Of a DNA stretch of 64,000 nucleotides, positions 24,911 through 33,854 are shown piece by piece. The DNA is taken from assembly GCA_963752505.1 (NCBI GenBank), contig CAVVYM010000006.1, positions 186,001 to 250,000 on the forward strand, written 5' to 3'. Position numbers and translations under genes: made by a program. The DNA comes from JACJWR01 sp963752505. GTDB lineage: Bacteria > Actinomycetota > Actinomycetes > S36-B12 > UBA10799. Under the pieces are notes generated by a model. It did no database searches. It was not told the DNA's origin and was given only the letters and a program-made list of their open reading frames with translations. Every line of letters starts with the position of its first letter. The first letter of the stretch is position 1.

Positions 24911-26038
24911 TCAACCTGGCCACCCGCGGGCGCGGAGCCGTTGGGCAATCGCGTCAAGCACCGCGTGGGTGCGATAAGCCATTCCGGCGGCCGCCCAGCG
25001 AACCATGCCGTGGCCTGCGTCGCGCAGCGCCTGCTCGCGGGCACTTTGGTGAACCAAGGATTCGTCTGGCTCGCCGACCGTGCCGTCGTACTTGATGCGC
25101 CCGTCGCATTCGCCGATCAGGTCGAACTCCTCCCAGTAGAAGTCCACACGCATCACGCCGGCGCCAGTCTCGATGTGTGCCTGGCAGCGTGGCATTGGGA
25201 GACCTGCGTCCACGATGTGACCGAACGACAGCGACTCAGCTGGCGATTCACGCAACGGGTTGGTGTGCGTGATGACCTGGGCCACCGCCGGACTGTGGTG
25301 CGCCCGGCACACGGGCGCGTGCAGGAGTGGCTGCAGCGCGGCCATCTTGGCGGCGTGTGGGAGTTCCGCCGTGCCGTGGTTTCGGGACCCGCCGCGGAAG
25401 GCCGCCAGGTTTCGGCGCGCGATGAAGTCCGTGACCATCAGTGCCTCCGGCAGCGCGAACTCCGCCGCGAGATCTATCGCGGTGCGGGCTTGGCTGGTGA
25501 GGCGCAATCCCGCGTACACGGCCCCATCCACGTCGGTGACGGCATCCGCCGGCAGCCGCCGCACGAGGACCTGAGGCCTGATTGTGCTGCGGGCTGTGGG
25601 AGTGACGTTGCGGGTGAAGCGAGGTTGCGCCTGCGCTACCGTCTCGGAGTTCAGCAGCGGGAGGCCGTGCACGAGTGCGGCGGTCTCGTGGCTGGCCACC
25701 AAGTTCGGGTTGCGCAGCTGATGGGCCAGGGCGGTCACGAGATGCCTGTCCGGCTGCACCTCGGGCATTGATCCGGCGGCGATGAAGACACCTCGAATGA
25801 TCACCGCGGTTTCCCCTCGGCTGATTGAGGCGGCCAGCGTCTTGGGAGATACTCCCGACGTTGCACGGGTGAAGGGAACGGCTGGTGGGGTCCATCTCGA
25901 GCGCGGCATTCGACGAGCATGCGGTTGCGGCACTGCACGGCGAAGCACGCCAGCCTCATCTGTGGATAAACGCCGACTAGATACGCGATTGCCCCGGGTC
26001 TCAGGTCGATCGATGGCGAACTGCACAATTTCGTGCAC
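24911..26038 (-). CDS. AbiEi-antitoxin-like / DUF559-type protein
   Basis: Up to 375 aa. The middle of the N-terminal half (about residues 60-125) resembles the AbiEi-type winged-helix domain (GVSPKTLAASISRGETAVIIRGVFIAAG). The C terminus (about 300-365) resembles the DUF559/Vsr endonuclease-like fold: MRVDFYWEEFDLIGECDGR, then SAREQALRDAGHGMVRWAAAG. Actinobacterial genomes carry many such proteins; function is not established and no AbiEii toxin gene is adjacent. The start is uncertain: GTG 26038, or ATG 25909 (residue 44), which would match the family better. It ends 22 bp after the convergent hydrolase. Confidence 0.6.
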   Translation of the reverse strand: MHEIVQFAIDRPETRGNRVSSRRLSTDEAGVLRRAVPQPHARRMPRSRWTPPAVPFTRATSGVSPKTLAASISRGETAVIIRGVFIAAGSMPEVQPDRHLVTALAHQLRNPNLVASHETAALVHGLPLLNSETVAQAQPRFTRNVTPTARSTIRPQVLVRRLPADAVTDVDGAVYAGLRLTSQARTAIDLAAEFALPEALMVTDFIARRNLAAFRGGSRNHGTAELPHAAKMAALQPLLHAPVCRAHHSPAVAQVITHTNPLRESPAESLSFGHIVDAGLPMPRCQAHIETGAGVMRVDFYWEEFDLIGECDGRIKYDGTVGEPDESLVHQSAREQALRDAGHGMVRWAAAGMAYRTHAVLDAIAQRLRARGWPG

Positions 26039-26334
26039 TTTATGCGGTCAAATCGGAGCCGTAAGTAGCTGGAAATCTTGCAGGTGGCCCTCTCGACCCC
26101 AATCAGCGGCTGGAAAGGGATAGGAACCTTTGCCACTGGCTTCAACTGCTGCGAACAGACCCAGGGAGGGTGAGGCGGGTTGAAGCGGGATGGCATCGCG
26201 CGGGCGGCAATTGGTGTCGGCCCGGCGGCCGGCAGTGTTGCCTCCGCGAAAGGTGCCGGGGCGACCGGTTGTGCGACCGCCCCAGAAGTACCCGACACCA
26301 GTGGGGCAATCCGCCAACTGACCGAGCTGATCCA
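26039..26334. other. Intergenic stretch without a supported gene
   Basis: About 296 bp between the AbiEi-like gene and rluD. Open frames exist on the - strand, but none shows a domain, a ribosome site or family-like composition. The half near 26040-26140 is clearly less GC-rich than the surroundings. It may be promoter DNA plus a decayed gene. I find no tRNA or hairpin terminator. Confidence 0.4.
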
Positions 26335-27276
26335 CTAGCCAACCGGCCCGCGCAACACCTCAACTGCGGCGGCCAGGTCCGCGGGGTAGCTCGACGAGAA
26401 GCGTAGGCGCTCACTCGTGGCAGGGTGGGCGATTTCGAGCTCCTGGGCGTGCAGCCACTGACGGGTCAGGCCTAAGCGTTTGGCGAGCACAGGGTCGGCG
26501 CCGTAGGTGAGGTCGCCGCAGCAGGGGTGGCGCAGGGCCGCGAAATGCACCCTGATCTGGTGGGTACGCCCGGTTTCGAGGTGAACCTCCACCAGCGACG
26601 CGTAGGGAAACGCCTCAAGGGTGTCGTAGTGGGTGATGCTGGGCTTGCCGCCGGACACCACCGCGAACCGATGATCGGCCGTGGGGTGACGGTCGATGGG
26701 GGCGTCGATTGTGCCGCGGGACGGATCTGGATGCCCCTGCACCAGCGCGTGGTAGACCTTGTCGACGCTGCGCTCGCGGAACTGCTGCTTGAGGCTTGAG
26801 TAGGCCCCAGCAGAGCGGGCCACAACCATGAGACCACTGGTGCCCACGTCCAGTCGGTGCACGATGCCTTCGCGCTCGGGCGGGCCCACTCGGGCCACCT
26901 CTATTCCCTGCGCGGCCAAGCTCGCTGTCACGGTGGGCCCGGTCCATCCGGGACTGCCGTGCGCAGCCACGCCCACCGGCTTGTCGATCACAACGAGGTC
27001 CTCATCGAGATAGACCACTTCGAGCGGCGTGGTGTGCGCCGTCCCGATGGGCGCCGGGACATCTTCGGCGACTGTTGGCTCCGGCAACTCAACCACGATC
27101 GCCGAATCTTCCATCACGCGATGGGACTTCGCCACGACACGATCGTCGACGGTCACTGCGCCATCGTCAACGAGCCCGGCCGCCGCCGAGCGCGATAGCC
27201 CCAGCATGCGAGCCACAACGACATCGATCCGCTCCCCCGCCAGCGACTCGGGCACCGGCAGATAGCGGCGACTCAC
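26335..27276 (-). CDS. rluD: RluA-family 23S rRNA pseudouridine synthase
   Basis: 313 aa. N-terminal S4 RNA-binding domain (about residues 14-70, GERIDVVVARMLGLSRSAAAGLVDDG), then the catalytic domain with the family motif GIVHRLDVGTSGLMVVAR near residue 140, whose aspartate is the catalytic residue, and ETGRTHQIRVHFAALRHP near 235. RluD-like by layout; the exact target uridine cannot be read from sequence. The GTG start overlaps the lspA stop (GTGA), the usual actinobacterial lspA-rluD pair. Confidence 0.92.
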   Translation of the reverse strand: MSRRYLPVPESLAGERIDVVVARMLGLSRSAAAGLVDDGAVTVDDRVVAKSHRVMEDSAIVVELPEPTVAEDVPAPIGTAHTTPLEVVYLDEDLVVIDKPVGVAAHGSPGWTGPTVTASLAAQGIEVARVGPPEREGIVHRLDVGTSGLMVVARSAGAYSSLKQQFRERSVDKVYHALVQGHPDPSRGTIDAPIDRHPTADHRFAVVSGGKPSITHYDTLEAFPYASLVEVHLETGRTHQIRVHFAALRHPCCGDLTYGADPVLAKRLGLTRQWLHAQELEIAHPATSERLRFSSSYPADLAAAVEVLRGPVG

Positions 27277-27872
27277 GCCGACGCGCCGTGGGCGGTCCCG
27301 GAATTGCGCGCGCCCGATTTCGATGAGTCGGCGTGTCTCGTGCCGTCGAAGTCGATGCCCAACAACGCGAGCACGACCATGAGAATCGCCGAACCCACAA
27401 CAGCCATGTCGGCAACGTTGAACACCGGCCAGAACGGCAGTGCCAGGAAATCCACGACGTGGCCGCTCAATCCGCCCGGCTCACGAAAGACGCGGTCGGT
27501 GAGGTTTCCGATCGCGCCGCCGATCATGCCGCCGATGGCTATCGCCCACCACACCGAACGCAGGTTGCGAGCCCGGAACATCAGCACGGCAACGATCACC
27601 AGGGCGATGAGGCTGACGAAGATGGTCGATCCCGCGCCCAGCGAGAAGGCGGCCCCCGGATTGCGCACGAAAGTCAACTGCAGAACGCCCCCGATCACCT
27701 CTACCGGCGGTTGCCCCTCCAGTCGAGCCACCGCCCACACCTTGGTGAGTTGATCGACGATGAGCACCACGACCGCCGCGATCACCACCACGAAGGTGGT
27801 TTTGCGTCGAAGCGGCGGAGCCTCCGCGGCACCACCCTGCGGCGCTGGGGTACCTGCGCTGATGTCAGCCAC
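27273..27872 (-). CDS. lspA: Lipoprotein signal peptidase (signal peptidase II)
   Basis: 199 aa, four transmembrane helices, aspartyl protease that cleaves lipoprotein signal peptides in the membrane. Catalytic motifs visible: GGAIGNLTDRVFR (about residue 125) and HVVDFLALPFWPVFNVADMAV (about 145-165). GTG start at 27872, overlapping the DksA-like gene by 8 bp; the much longer upstream frame is antisense or out-of-frame dksA. A 30-residue polar N-terminal extension precedes the first helix. Confidence 0.95.
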   Translation of the reverse strand: MADISAGTPAPQGGAAEAPPLRRKTTFVVVIAAVVVLIVDQLTKVWAVARLEGQPPVEVIGGVLQLTFVRNPGAAFSLGAGSTIFVSLIALVIVAVLMFRARNLRSVWWAIAIGGMIGGAIGNLTDRVFREPGGLSGHVVDFLALPFWPVFNVADMAVVGSAILMVVLALLGIDFDGTRHADSSKSGARNSGTAHGASA

Positions 27873-28254
27873 CCTCGGCGATCTTGCAGCCCATGCACAT
27901 GGTCGCTCGCGGGTAGACCTCCAGCCGGGCGCGTCCGATGGACTGCCCACAGCTCTCGCATACCCCGTAGCTGCCGGCGTCGATCCGCCCGATGGCGTGC
28001 TCGATCTGCCGCAGGGATTCACGCACCTGCTCCACCAGGAACATGTCCTGCTCGCGCTCAAAAGTCTTGGATCCGACATCGGCCAGATCGTCACCGCTGC
28101 CATCGCCGGAGTCGGAGATGAGGCCCGCAATGTCGGACTCCGAGTCGGAGATGTCGCTTCGCAGTTCGGCGGCTTCCGCCTCCAACTCACCTCGCAACGT
28201 CGCAAGTTCGGACTCGCTGAACAACTCAACCGCCGGACTGGTCATACTCGACAT
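27865..28254 (-). CDS. DksA/TraR-type zinc-finger protein
   Basis: 129 aa. N-terminal acidic coiled coil (about residues 12-85, many Ser/Asp/Glu) and a C-terminal C4 zinc finger: GVCESCGQSIGRARLEVYPR followed by CMGCK. Members bind RNA polymerase through the secondary channel (DksA) or are uncharacterised general regulators; in actinobacteria this gene regularly precedes lspA. Start ATG 28254 with GAAGG seven bases upstream. Divergent from ileS. Confidence 0.85.
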   Translation of the reverse strand: MSSMTSPAVELFSESELATLRGELEAEAAELRSDISDSESDIAGLISDSGDGSGDDLADVGSKTFEREQDMFLVEQVRESLRQIEHAIGRIDAGSYGVCESCGQSIGRARLEVYPRATMCMGCKIAEGG

Positions 28255-28338
28255 CCCTTCGCCTTCAACAGTGCGTGCTGACCACCGAGGGTACCTGAGT
28301 CCCCTAGCGGCAACCCAATTCGGCATTCCGTCAAGCGG

Positions 28339-28389
28339 TATTCTTTGGTGCCGGCGTGGATCGCACGATGCCACCCACGCCCTCGTGCG
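28339..28389 (+). promoter_or_regulatory. ileS promoter -10 and candidate pseudoknotted 5' leader
   Basis: TATTCT at 28339-28344 is a plausible -10, placing the start near 28351. The RNA would then begin with GGCGTGG (28353-28359), which pairs perfectly with CCACGCC (28375-28381). CGCACGA (28362-28368), lying inside that loop, pairs perfectly with TCGTGCG (28383-28389). The two 7-bp stems interlock as an H-type pseudoknot ending 16 nt before the GGAGG ribosome site. Fold and role are inferred. Confidence 0.45.
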
Positions 28390-28414
28390 ATGCGAACCCA
28401 GCCATGGAGGTGGG

Positions 28415-31400
28415 ATGTACCGGCCTGTCCCCGCTCGAATCGACTTGCCTGCGATGGAGCTTGAAATCCTGCGGCAGTGGCAGGAGCGCAACGTCTTTCA
28501 CCGCACGCTAGCCGCCACCCGCGAGGGCGAACCCTGGGTCTTTAACGAGGGGCCGCCGACCGCTAACGGCACCCCCGGCACCCACCACATTGAGGCCCGG
28601 GTGTTCAAGGACGTCTTCCCGCGTTTCAAGACCATGCAGGGACGCTACGTGCCCCGCAAGGCCGGGTGGGATTGCCACGGACTGCCCGTGGAGTTGGCCG
28701 TTGAGAAGGAGTTGGGGTTCTCCGGCAAGCCCGACATCGAGGCCTACGGAATCGAGGAGTTCAACGCGAGATGCCGCGAGTCGGTGCTGCGCCACGTGGC
28801 CGAATTCGGCGTCATGACCGAGCGCATGGGCTACTGGGTGGACATGGACGATGCCTACTGGACCATGTCGAGCGACTACATCGAAAGCGTGTGGTGGTCG
28901 CTGGCGCAGATCCACAAAGCCGGTCTGCTGGTGGAGGATCACCGCGTCTCGCCGTACTGCCCGCGTTGCGGCACGACCTTGAGCGATCACGAGCTGGCGC
29001 AGGGCTACGAGACCGTGCACGACCCCTCGGTATTCGTGCGCATGCCCGTCACCTCCGCCGACATCCTCGAGCAGTTCCCCGGTCTGACCCTGCTGGTGTG
29101 GACCACAACTCCCTGGACGCTCGTCTCCAACACTGCCGTGGCCGTGTCACCCACCGCCAACTACGTGGTGATGCGCACACCGGACGGCGAAACCCTGCTC
29201 GTCGCCGAAGCGCTGCAGGAGCGCATCTCACCGGACGCCGAAGTGCTCGCGACGCTGCCAGGCACCGAATTGGAACACCTGGGCTACACACCGCCGTTCG
29301 ACCTCGTCGACGTGCCGGATGCCCACTTCGTGATTCTCGGCGACTACGTCACCACCGACGACGGTTCCGGGCTGGTGCACATCGCGCCGGCCTTCGGAGC
29401 TGATGACCTCACCGTGGCTCGGGGCTATGAACTGCCGGTGATCAACCCGGTCCACGCCGACGGCACGTTCGACGCGCAGGTGCCGTTGGTGGGTGGGATG
29501 TTCTTCAAGGACGCCGACCAGGTGCTGGTGGCCGATCTGCAGGCGCGAGGGCTGCTGTTCCTCCTCCTGGACTACGAACACAACTACCCGCACTGCTGGC
29601 GCTGCCACACGCCGCTGCTCTACTACGCCCAGCCGTCCTGGTACATCAAGACCACGGCGATCAAGGATCGACTGGTCCGGGAGAACGCCTCGACCAACTG
29701 GATCCCGGAGACGATCCGCGACGGTCGCTTCGGCGACTGGCTGGCCAACAACATTGACTGGGCCCTGTCCCGCAACCGGTACTGGGGCACACCCCTGCCG
29801 CTGTGGCGCTGCCCGGCCGGGCACATCACCGCCGTGGAGTCGCTGGCCGACCTCTCGGACAAGGCTGGCCACAACGTTGAGGGGCTCGACCCGCACCGGC
29901 CCTTCGTCGACGACGTGACCATCAACTGCGACACCTGCGGCGTCCCCGCCACCCGGGTCCCCGAGGTCATCGACTGCTGGTATGACTCCGGTGCCATGCC
30001 GTTCGCGCAGTTCGGGTACCCGCATCGCAACGTCGACCTGTTCAAGGCTCGCTACCCTGCCGACTTCGTGTGCGAGGCGATTGACCAGACCCGAGGCTGG
30101 TTCTACACGCTTATGGCGGTGGGCACCCTGGTGTTCGACCAGTCGTCCTACCGCAACGTGCTGTGCCTCGGTCACATCTTGGACGCCGACGGCCGAAAGA
30201 TGAGCAAGCACCTCGGGAACGTGCTCGAGCCCATCCCGCTCATGGATGCCCACGGCGCCGACGCGGTTCGCTGGTTCATGCTGGCGGCCGGTTCGCCGTG
30301 GCAGGCCCGACGCGTGAGCCACGAGGCCATCGACGACGTCATCCGCCGCGTGCTACTCACCTACTGGAACACCGTGAGTTTCCAGTCGCTCTACGGCCGC
30401 ATCGCCAACTGGGATCCGGCCGCTGATCGCGAGGGTCTTGCGTACACGTCATTGGATAGGTGGGTGCGTTCGGAAGGCCAGCGGGCCATCCGCGAGGTCA
30501 CCGTGGCGCTGGAGGCCTTCGACACCCAGGTCGCGGGGCGCGTCCTCACCGACTTCGTGGATGACCTCTCCAACTGGTACGTCCGCCGCAGCCGACGCCG
30601 ATTCTGGCAAGGCGACCCGGCTGCCCTCGCCACGCTCCACGAAGCGCTGCAGACCGTGACCCTACTCATGGCCCCGTTCACACCGTTCATCACCGAGCGC
30701 GTCTGGAACGACCTCTTCGCAGACGCGTCCGGTGTCGACTCGGTTCACCTGGCCAGGTGGCCACAGGTGGATGAGGCGCTCATCGACGACTCGCTGGCCG
30801 CCGACGTCGCCACGATTCGCACCCTTGTCGACCTCGGCCGGTCAGCCCGCGCCGAGTCAGGAGTACGCACCCGCCAGCCGCTCGGCCGCGCGCTGGTGGC
30901 GTCGACCCGATGGAACGCCATGGCCGATGACCTCCGAGCCCAGTTCACCGACGAGGTGAACGTCCTCTCGGTAGTGCCGCTCGCTGACGAAGCAGGCGAC
31001 CTGGTGGAGGTGACGGTGAAGCCCAACTTCCGCGCGCTCGGCAAGCGATTCGGCAAGCGCACACCGGTTGTTGCCGGGGCGCTGCAGCAGCTGCCCGGAG
31101 CCGATGTGGCAGCCCAGCTGCGCGAATCCGGATCCGTGACAGTCGCGACCGCCGACGGCTCCGAGGAGTTGACAGCCGACGACGTCATCGTCACCGAACG
31201 GCCAGTGGCCGGGTGGAGCGTGGCCAGCACGGACGGAGCCACGGTGGCGTTGGACCTGGAACTCACCGACGAACTCATCGGGCTAGGTAACGCCCGTGAA
31301 GTCGTGCGAGCGCTGCAAGAGGCACGTAAGAACGCCGGCCTCGACGTGACCGACCGCATCACGGTCGCCTATGAAACGGCAACGGACGACGCCCTCTCTG

Positions 31401-31537
31401 TGCTCAGCCAGCACGGAGCGAGTATCGCCGATGAGATTCTGGCCGTGCGATTCGAGCCCGGAACCGTGCCCTCCGATAGCGCAACCGACCTGCCCGACTT
31501 GGGCATGAAGTTCAGCCTTGCGGTGGCCGACGCCTGA
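28415..31537 (+). CDS. ileS: Isoleucyl-tRNA synthetase, eukaryotic-like type 2
   Basis: 1040 aa. The HIGH motif has the type 2 form: NEGPPTANGTPGTHH at residues 44-58. The KMSKS loop is DGRKMSKHLGN near 595. An editing (CP1) domain with VWTTTPWTLVSNTAV near 230, a tRNA-binding anticodon domain and a long C-terminal extension follow. Type 2 enzymes, as in mycobacteria, are typically mupirocin-tolerant. ATG 28415 is preceded by GGAGG. Convergent with the DivIVA-like gene, six bases apart. Confidence 0.96.
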   Translation: MYRPVPARIDLPAMELEILRQWQERNVFHRTLAATREGEPWVFNEGPPTANGTPGTHHIEARVFKDVFPRFKTMQGRYVPRKAGWDCHGLPVELAVEKELGFSGKPDIEAYGIEEFNARCRESVLRHVAEFGVMTERMGYWVDMDDAYWTMSSDYIESVWWSLAQIHKAGLLVEDHRVSPYCPRCGTTLSDHELAQGYETVHDPSVFVRMPVTSADILEQFPGLTLLVWTTTPWTLVSNTAVAVSPTANYVVMRTPDGETLLVAEALQERISPDAEVLATLPGTELEHLGYTPPFDLVDVPDAHFVILGDYVTTDDGSGLVHIAPAFGADDLTVARGYELPVINPVHADGTFDAQVPLVGGMFFKDADQVLVADLQARGLLFLLLDYEHNYPHCWRCHTPLLYYAQPSWYIKTTAIKDRLVRENASTNWIPETIRDGRFGDWLANNIDWALSRNRYWGTPLPLWRCPAGHITAVESLADLSDKAGHNVEGLDPHRPFVDDVTINCDTCGVPATRVPEVIDCWYDSGAMPFAQFGYPHRNVDLFKARYPADFVCEAIDQTRGWFYTLMAVGTLVFDQSSYRNVLCLGHILDADGRKMSKHLGNVLEPIPLMDAHGADAVRWFMLAAGSPWQARRVSHEAIDDVIRRVLLTYWNTVSFQSLYGRIANWDPAADREGLAYTSLDRWVRSEGQRAIREVTVALEAFDTQVAGRVLTDFVDDLSNWYVRRSRRRFWQGDPAALATLHEALQTVTLLMAPFTPFITERVWNDLFADASGVDSVHLARWPQVDEALIDDSLAADVATIRTLVDLGRSARAESGVRTRQPLGRALVASTRWNAMADDLRAQFTDEVNVLSVVPLADEAGDLVEVTVKPNFRALGKRFGKRTPVVAGALQQLPGADVAAQLRESGSVTVATADGSEELTADDVIVTERPVAGWSVASTDGATVALDLELTDELIGLGNAREVVRALQEARKNAGLDVTDRITVAYETATDDALSVLSQHGASIADEILAVRFEPGTVPSDSATDLPDLGMKFSLAVADA

Positions 31538-31543
31538 TTCGAG

Positions 31544-32182
31544 TCAGGAGCGCGGCGGCGGGAAGGTCCAGGATCCTCCCGCAGTCGGCGGCTGCGGGTT
31601 GGCGACCGGCTGAGCCGGACGCTGCGGGTTGGCGACCGAGGCCCCGGTCGGCGGCGGCAGGTTGGTTGTTGGCCGTCCCGTGGGCGGCGGCGTCGCCGCG
31701 AGCGGGGGCCCTGCGACACCGGGCCGTTGCGGCCCTCGAGGCCCCGGCCCGTTGATGACCGATCCCGCGCCCGGCCGCGCGGTCGGCGCCGGACCGCCGT
31801 TCCACACCGGAGGGCTGGCCTGCGCCGCACGGCGCGGCTGGAACTGCTGTGGCGCTGGCAGCGCCGGAGTTCCCCACCCCGGCGGCCCACCTGCAACCGG
31901 TGCTCCGCCGAGCAACGCGAGCAGCTGGCGGGCCGTGGCGCGGGCCTGTTCCAAGTTCGCGGCGTGGGCGCGGTCGATGTCGCCGAGCTGGCGTTGCAGG
32001 CGACCGATTTCGACGACCATCTGCTCCATGCTCCACTCGATTTGATCGAGGAACGAGTCGACTTCCTCCACGTCGTAGCCGAGGCGCATGCGGGTCGTGG
32101 TGAAGACCACGGACCTCACTTCGCTGGGGGTGACGGGCCTACGGTGCGGACCCGGAGAGGCGCCGCGCGCTGAATAGGACAC
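31544..32182 (-). CDS. DivIVA-domain protein with proline-rich tail
   Basis: 212 aa. Residues 18-50 match the membrane-binding DivIVA/Wag31 N-terminal domain (VRSVVFTTTRMRLGYDVEEVDSFLDQIE, here written in part), followed by a short coiled coil (about 50-85) and a 125-residue tail rich in Pro, Gly and Ala. The coiled coil is much shorter than in classical Wag31, so this may be a DivIVA-like polar or septal scaffold rather than the full protein; it occupies the Wag31 position after yggT. GTG start at 32182; the N-terminal 16 residues extend beyond the usual DivIVA start. Confidence 0.8.
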   Translation of the reverse strand: MSYSARGASPGPHRRPVTPSEVRSVVFTTTRMRLGYDVEEVDSFLDQIEWSMEQMVVEIGRLQRQLGDIDRAHAANLEQARATARQLLALLGGAPVAGGPPGWGTPALPAPQQFQPRRAAQASPPVWNGGPAPTARPGAGSVINGPGPRGPQRPGVAGPPLAATPPPTGRPTTNLPPPTGASVANPQRPAQPVANPQPPTAGGSWTFPPPRS

Positions 32183-32261
32183 CTAACACCACTCCTGCCG
32201 AAGGATCGTCGAGTCGTCACTGGTCTTCTGATGATCACGCCGGTGACGACTGCTCTGGTAG

Positions 32262-32546
32262 CTACAAGGCAGACGCCAACGCGATGCCCACCTGCAACAG
32301 TATGAGCAGGACCAGGAATGAAAGATCGAGCGCCACCCCGCCGAGTCGCAACGGAGGGATGAATCGGCGCAGAAAATTCAGTGGCGGATCCGTCACTGTG
32401 TACACGGCTTCGGCGGCCACCAAGATGATGCCCTTCGGGGTCCAGTCGCGGGAGAACATCTGGATGAGGTCGAAGGCGAAGCGGGCGAAGAGCACCAGAA
32501 TGTACAGCCACAGCACCGTCGCAACGATCTGCCCGATGCTGCTCAT
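32262..32546 (-). CDS. YggT-family membrane protein
   Basis: 94 aa, two transmembrane helices around a short polar loop with VYTVTDPPLNFLRRFIPPLRLGG, the YggT signature. The gene lies between sepF and the DivIVA-like gene, its standard place in Gram-positive division clusters. It is presumed to help organise the division or elongation machinery; the biochemical role is not known. ATG start with AGGAGA upstream. Confidence 0.92.
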   Translation of the reverse strand: MSSIGQIVATVLWLYILVLFARFAFDLIQMFSRDWTPKGIILVAAEAVYTVTDPPLNFLRRFIPPLRLGGVALDLSFLVLLILLQVGIALASAL

Positions 32547-32573
32547 GGAGTTCTCCTGAATAGGGGTGCTGAA

Positions 32574-33038
32574 TCAGCGGGCGAAGTGAGCTGCGCCGCT
32601 CACCTGCTCGCGCGCAATCGCGGAGACATCCACTCCGTCCGGAGACAGGAGGAACACCTTCGGCGTAATGCGCTCAATACTTCCGTGCAGCCCAAATACT
32701 AGTCCGGCGGCAAAATCCACGATTCGCTTGGCATCGGCATCGGACATTGACGTGAGGTCCATGATGACTGGCGCGTCGTTGCGGAACTCTTCACCGATGC
32801 GGCGAGCGTCGTTGTACGTGGTAGGCAGGACACTGGTGATCCGGTAGCCCGGGCGCTCCCATGGCCGCGACAATTGGTGCACCGATCCGTGCCCGGAATC
32901 CTCGTGCACAGAGGGCTCACCGGAGCTCTGGGTCACCGCGACTCGATCAACCGGGCGATGCCCATCGTGATCGGTGTAGTACTGGTCGTCCTCGACAAGA
33001 CCGAGGTAGGTGGCCATCCGTCGGATCGCACCAGCCAT
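32574..33038 (-). CDS. sepF: Cell division protein SepF
   Basis: 154 aa. N-terminal amphipathic helix (MAGAIRRMATYLGLVEDD) that binds membrane, variable linker, and the SepF core (about residues 65-145: VLPTTYNDARRIGEEFR, VIMDLTSMSDADAKRIVDF, FGLHGSIERITPKVFLLSP). It anchors FtsZ to the membrane and bundles filaments. Start ATG 33038 has GGAGGAG upstream, which is better than an ATG 18 bp earlier. Confidence 0.95.
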   Translation of the reverse strand: MAGAIRRMATYLGLVEDDQYYTDHDGHRPVDRVAVTQSSGEPSVHEDSGHGSVHQLSRPWERPGYRITSVLPTTYNDARRIGEEFRNDAPVIMDLTSMSDADAKRIVDFAAGLVFGLHGSIERITPKVFLLSPDGVDVSAIAREQVSGAAHFAR

Positions 33039-33110
33039 GAAAGTCTCCTCCTGCACCGATGTTGAAAACGTCTGAGATTGCGCGTGTTTCGGGTCCGCGC
33101 TAACTGCACG

Positions 33111-33854
33111 TTACCCGACCGAAGGCCTCGGTCCGAGGATCGCCGTGCCCAGACGTACGTGTGTCGCGCCAGCCGCGATAGCCGCTGCGAAGTCCCCGCT
33201 CATACCGGCCGAAATCTGGGTAGCGGACGGGTACTTGCCCTGGATGTTCCGGGCGACGTCGGCGAGCACAGCGAAGGCTGCGGCGGGGTCGCCGCCCAGC
33301 GGCGCCATGCCCATCACCCCACGTAACTCAAGGTGCTCCGAGGCAGCAATCGCATCCGCGACCGCCAGGGCGCTTGCAGGTTCGACACCGCCACGGCCGC
33401 CCTGGGCTGCTGGCGCAGTCGGCGCGACGGGGTCGAGATTGACCTGCACCAGACAACCGATGGTGCGCTCGTGGGCAGCTGCCCCTCGTTCCAGCGCGGT
33501 GACGAGGCTGAGTCGATCCACCGTGTCTATCTGGTCGGCGTAGGCGGCCACCGCCCGCGCCTTATTGCTCTGCAGCTGGCCGATGAAGTGCCACGTCACC
33601 GGTTGCGAACCCACTTCGGCGTGCTTGGCCGCAGCCTCCTGATGCCGATTCTCGCCCACCTCGGTGATTCCGGCCGACGCTAGGGCCACGATGTCCGAAG
33701 CCGGGAACTTCTTGGTGACGGCCACGACCTCGACGTCGGCTGGCTCGCGGGCTGCGGCGCGCGCCGCAGCGGCAATCGCGTCCCGTGCCTGCGCCACGCC
33801 CGACCGCAGCTGGGCCGCCCGCTCTGGTGTCGGCGTGCTGCTGTCAGCGGTCAC
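33111..33854 (-). CDS. PLP homeostasis protein (YggS/PROSC family)
   Basis: About 247 aa, alanine-racemase-like TIM barrel without racemase activity. The PLP-binding lysine lies in VVAVTKKFPASDI (about residue 45), with GENRHQEA and HFIGQLQSNKARAV downstream and a final phosphate-binding MSGDFAAAIAAGATHVRLGTAI. I prefer the GTG at 33854, which forms a GTGA overlap with the pgeF stop like other junctions here; a GTG at 33863 is also possible. Standard neighbour of sepF and pgeF. Confidence 0.92.
   Translation of the reverse strand: MTADSSTPTPERAAQLRSGVAQARDAIAAAARAAAREPADVEVVAVTKKFPASDIVALASAGITEVGENRHQEAAAKHAEVGSQPVTWHFIGQLQSNKARAVAAYADQIDTVDRLSLVTALERGAAAHERTIGCLVQVNLDPVAPTAPAAQGGRGGVEPASALAVADAIAASEHLELRGVMGMAPLGGDPAAAFAVLADVARNIQGKYPSATQISAGMSGDFAAAIAAGATHVRLGTAILGPRPSVG

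Noticed and set aside
26048..26335. Small - strand gene between the AbiEi-like gene and rluD
   Set aside because: No ribosome site, domain or plausible composition; overlapping frames look equally random.
28259..28414. T-box riboswitch before ileS
   Set aside because: No convincing T-box core sequence or specifier stem; only a pseudoknot candidate was kept.
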